Both the position numbers and the translations under genes were made by a program. 7,698 nucleotides of DNA from CAJBIL01 sp044359525 (GTDB taxonomy: Bacteria; Pseudomonadota; Gammaproteobacteria; Burkholderiales; Rhodocyclaceae), in assembly GCA_044359525.1 (NCBI GenBank), contig JBIKLY010000113.1:1-7698 (forward strand), written 5' to 3'. The notes beneath the pieces are model-generated. The model did not search any database. It worked only from the letters and a program-made list of their open reading frames with translations, and had not been told where the DNA came from. The first letter of the stretch is position 1. Every line of letters starts with the position of its first letter. Shown here piece after piece: positions 7,099-7,698 of the stretch.

Positions 7099-7569
7099 AT
7101 GGACGCTTTGCGACGAGCCTTGCTCAAATCCGCTGGTGCAACTTGCACGATATCCGCGTTACTCGCCGCGGGGCTGTTGAAACCTGCCCGGGTACTTGCA
7201 GCAGACTGGCCGCGCCTGGCATTTACGGCAACCAGCCTTGCCGATTCACTGAAAGCCTACGGTGGACAAAACTCGATTGAGAGCCGTGATATCGTTATCA
7301 GCACCGCTGAAATAACCGAAAACGGCGCACAGGTTCCAGTCGATATCACCAGCAACATTCCCGGCAGCCAGAGCATTGCCGTATTCATCGAAAAGAATCC
7401 GATGCCACTGGCAGCCAGCCTGAGTTTTGCCAACGGGGCGCTGCCCCAGGTCCGCATTCAGTTGAAAATGGCCGAGTCGACGCGGATTCGTGTCGTCGTC
7501 AGAGCTGCCGACGGAAAAATCTATCACGCCAACCGTGACGTCAAGGTCACACTTGGCGGCTGCGGCTAG
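7099..7569 (+). CDS. soxY: Thiosulfate-oxidation carrier subunit SoxY, Tat-exported
   Basis: SoxY forms the SoxYZ heterodimer in the periplasm. Thiosulfate and its oxidation products ride as thioconjugates on a cysteine near the SoxY C-terminus while SoxXA, SoxB and SoxCD act on them. The protein has 156 residues. Residues 1-35 are a twin-arginine signal: LRRALLK (4-10, R5-R6), a hydrophobic stretch and a cut near VLA|ADW. The mature part has the SoxY blocks ATSLADSLKAYGG (44-56), PVDITSNIPG (80-89), IAVFIEKNPMPLAASL (93-108) and KVTLGGCG at the end. C155 is the swinging-arm cysteine. The tail ends GGCG, one glycine short of the GGCGG usually seen. SoxZ follows 15 bases later, as is normal. 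No soxX, soxA, soxB or soxCD lies in view, so this may be a stand-alone soxYZ copy or the start of a longer cluster. The ATG at 7099 has only a weak ribosome binding site. Confidence 0.94.
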   Translation: MDALRRALLKSAGATCTISALLAAGLLKPARVLAADWPRLAFTATSLADSLKAYGGQNSIESRDIVISTAEITENGAQVPVDITSNIPGSQSIAVFIEKNPMPLAASLSFANGALPQVRIQLKMAESTRIRVVVRAADGKIYHANRDVKVTLGGCG

Positions 7570-7584
7570 GGGGCACAAACGCGC

Positions 7585-7698
7585 ATGGCAGAACCAATAA
7601 AAATCAGGGCGACGCTGCTGGGTGAGCAGACCGAAATCCGCATTCTTATGCAGCATCCAATGGAAACCGGGCTACGCAAGGATCCGGCCAGCGGGCAA
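7585..7698 (+). CDS. soxZ: Thiosulfate-oxidation subunit SoxZ, 3' end outside the window
   Basis: The first 38 codons are seen, from the ATG at 7585 to the window edge. The residues MAEPIKIRATLLGEQ, then IRILMQHPMETGLRKD (18-33), match the SoxZ N-terminus, with the highly characteristic HPMETGLRKD. SoxZ is a small beta-sandwich protein with no signal peptide. It binds SoxY and is carried out with it by the Tat signal of SoxY. This protein likewise starts with no signal sequence. AGGGGG overlapping the soxY stop (7568-7573) lies 11 bases before the ATG and is a slightly distant ribosome binding site. Full SoxZ is about 100 residues, so roughly two thirds is missing here. Confidence 0.93.
   Translation, partial: MAEPIKIRATLLGEQTEIRILMQHPMETGLRKDPASGQ

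Noticed and set aside
6596..7656. Minus-strand open frames opposite moaC and soxY (6596-7072, 7246-7656)
   Set aside because: Both are mirror frames of clearly identified genes and show no motifs of their own.
1..7698. Searched by eye for insertion sequences, CRISPR repeats, tRNA genes, prophage genes and riboswitches
   Set aside because: All sequence apart from the short gaps belongs to recognised chromosomal genes, and none of the gaps is longer than about 85 bases. No direct repeat arrays or transposase motifs were seen.

Overview
The window is chromosomal, GC-rich bacterial DNA. It carries seven protein genes, five complete in practice and two cut by the window edges. The protein families (a gamma/beta-type ValRS, a fused PabB-PabC, a BepA-type M48 protease, a TusA-like protein, MoaC and SoxYZ) point to a proteobacterium. 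The combination and the protein wording best fit a betaproteobacterium, perhaps of the Rhodocyclales. That placement is inference from remembered families, not from a search.

Layout: valS (+), missing only its first one or two codons, fills positions 1-2840. An 83-base gap follows, between converging genes, and is occupied by two nested inverted repeats. A leftward block comes next, in transcription order bepA (TTG or unresolved start, about 6517 to 5015), a tusA-like sulfur-carrier gene (4982-4755) and a fused pabB-pabC gene (4711-2924). The gaps in this block are 32 and 43 bases. An 81-base divergent gap (6518-6598) separates it from a rightward block: moaC (6599-7090), soxY (7099-7569) and soxZ (from 7585, running off the end). 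The gaps there are 8 and 15 bases, so this is very probably one operon.

How the genes fit together: valS is translation housekeeping, and pabBC makes p-aminobenzoate for folate. bepA is an envelope quality-control protease. moaC makes cyclic pyranopterin monophosphate for molybdenum cofactor. SoxYZ is the periplasmic carrier that holds sulfur intermediates of thiosulfate oxidation on a C-terminal cysteine. The TusA-like protein is a cytoplasmic persulfide carrier and could serve either the molybdenum-cofactor or the sulfur-oxidation side. So a sulfur/molybdenum theme runs across the divergent promoter region, with ordinary housekeeping genes around it.

I found no mobile element, CRISPR array, tRNA, rRNA or riboswitch, and no convincing new biological system. 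The points most worth a second look are the unresolved start of bepA beside a 6-base homopolymer, the moaC-soxYZ and tusA grouping, the nested inverted repeat after valS, and the shortened SoxY C-terminal tail.
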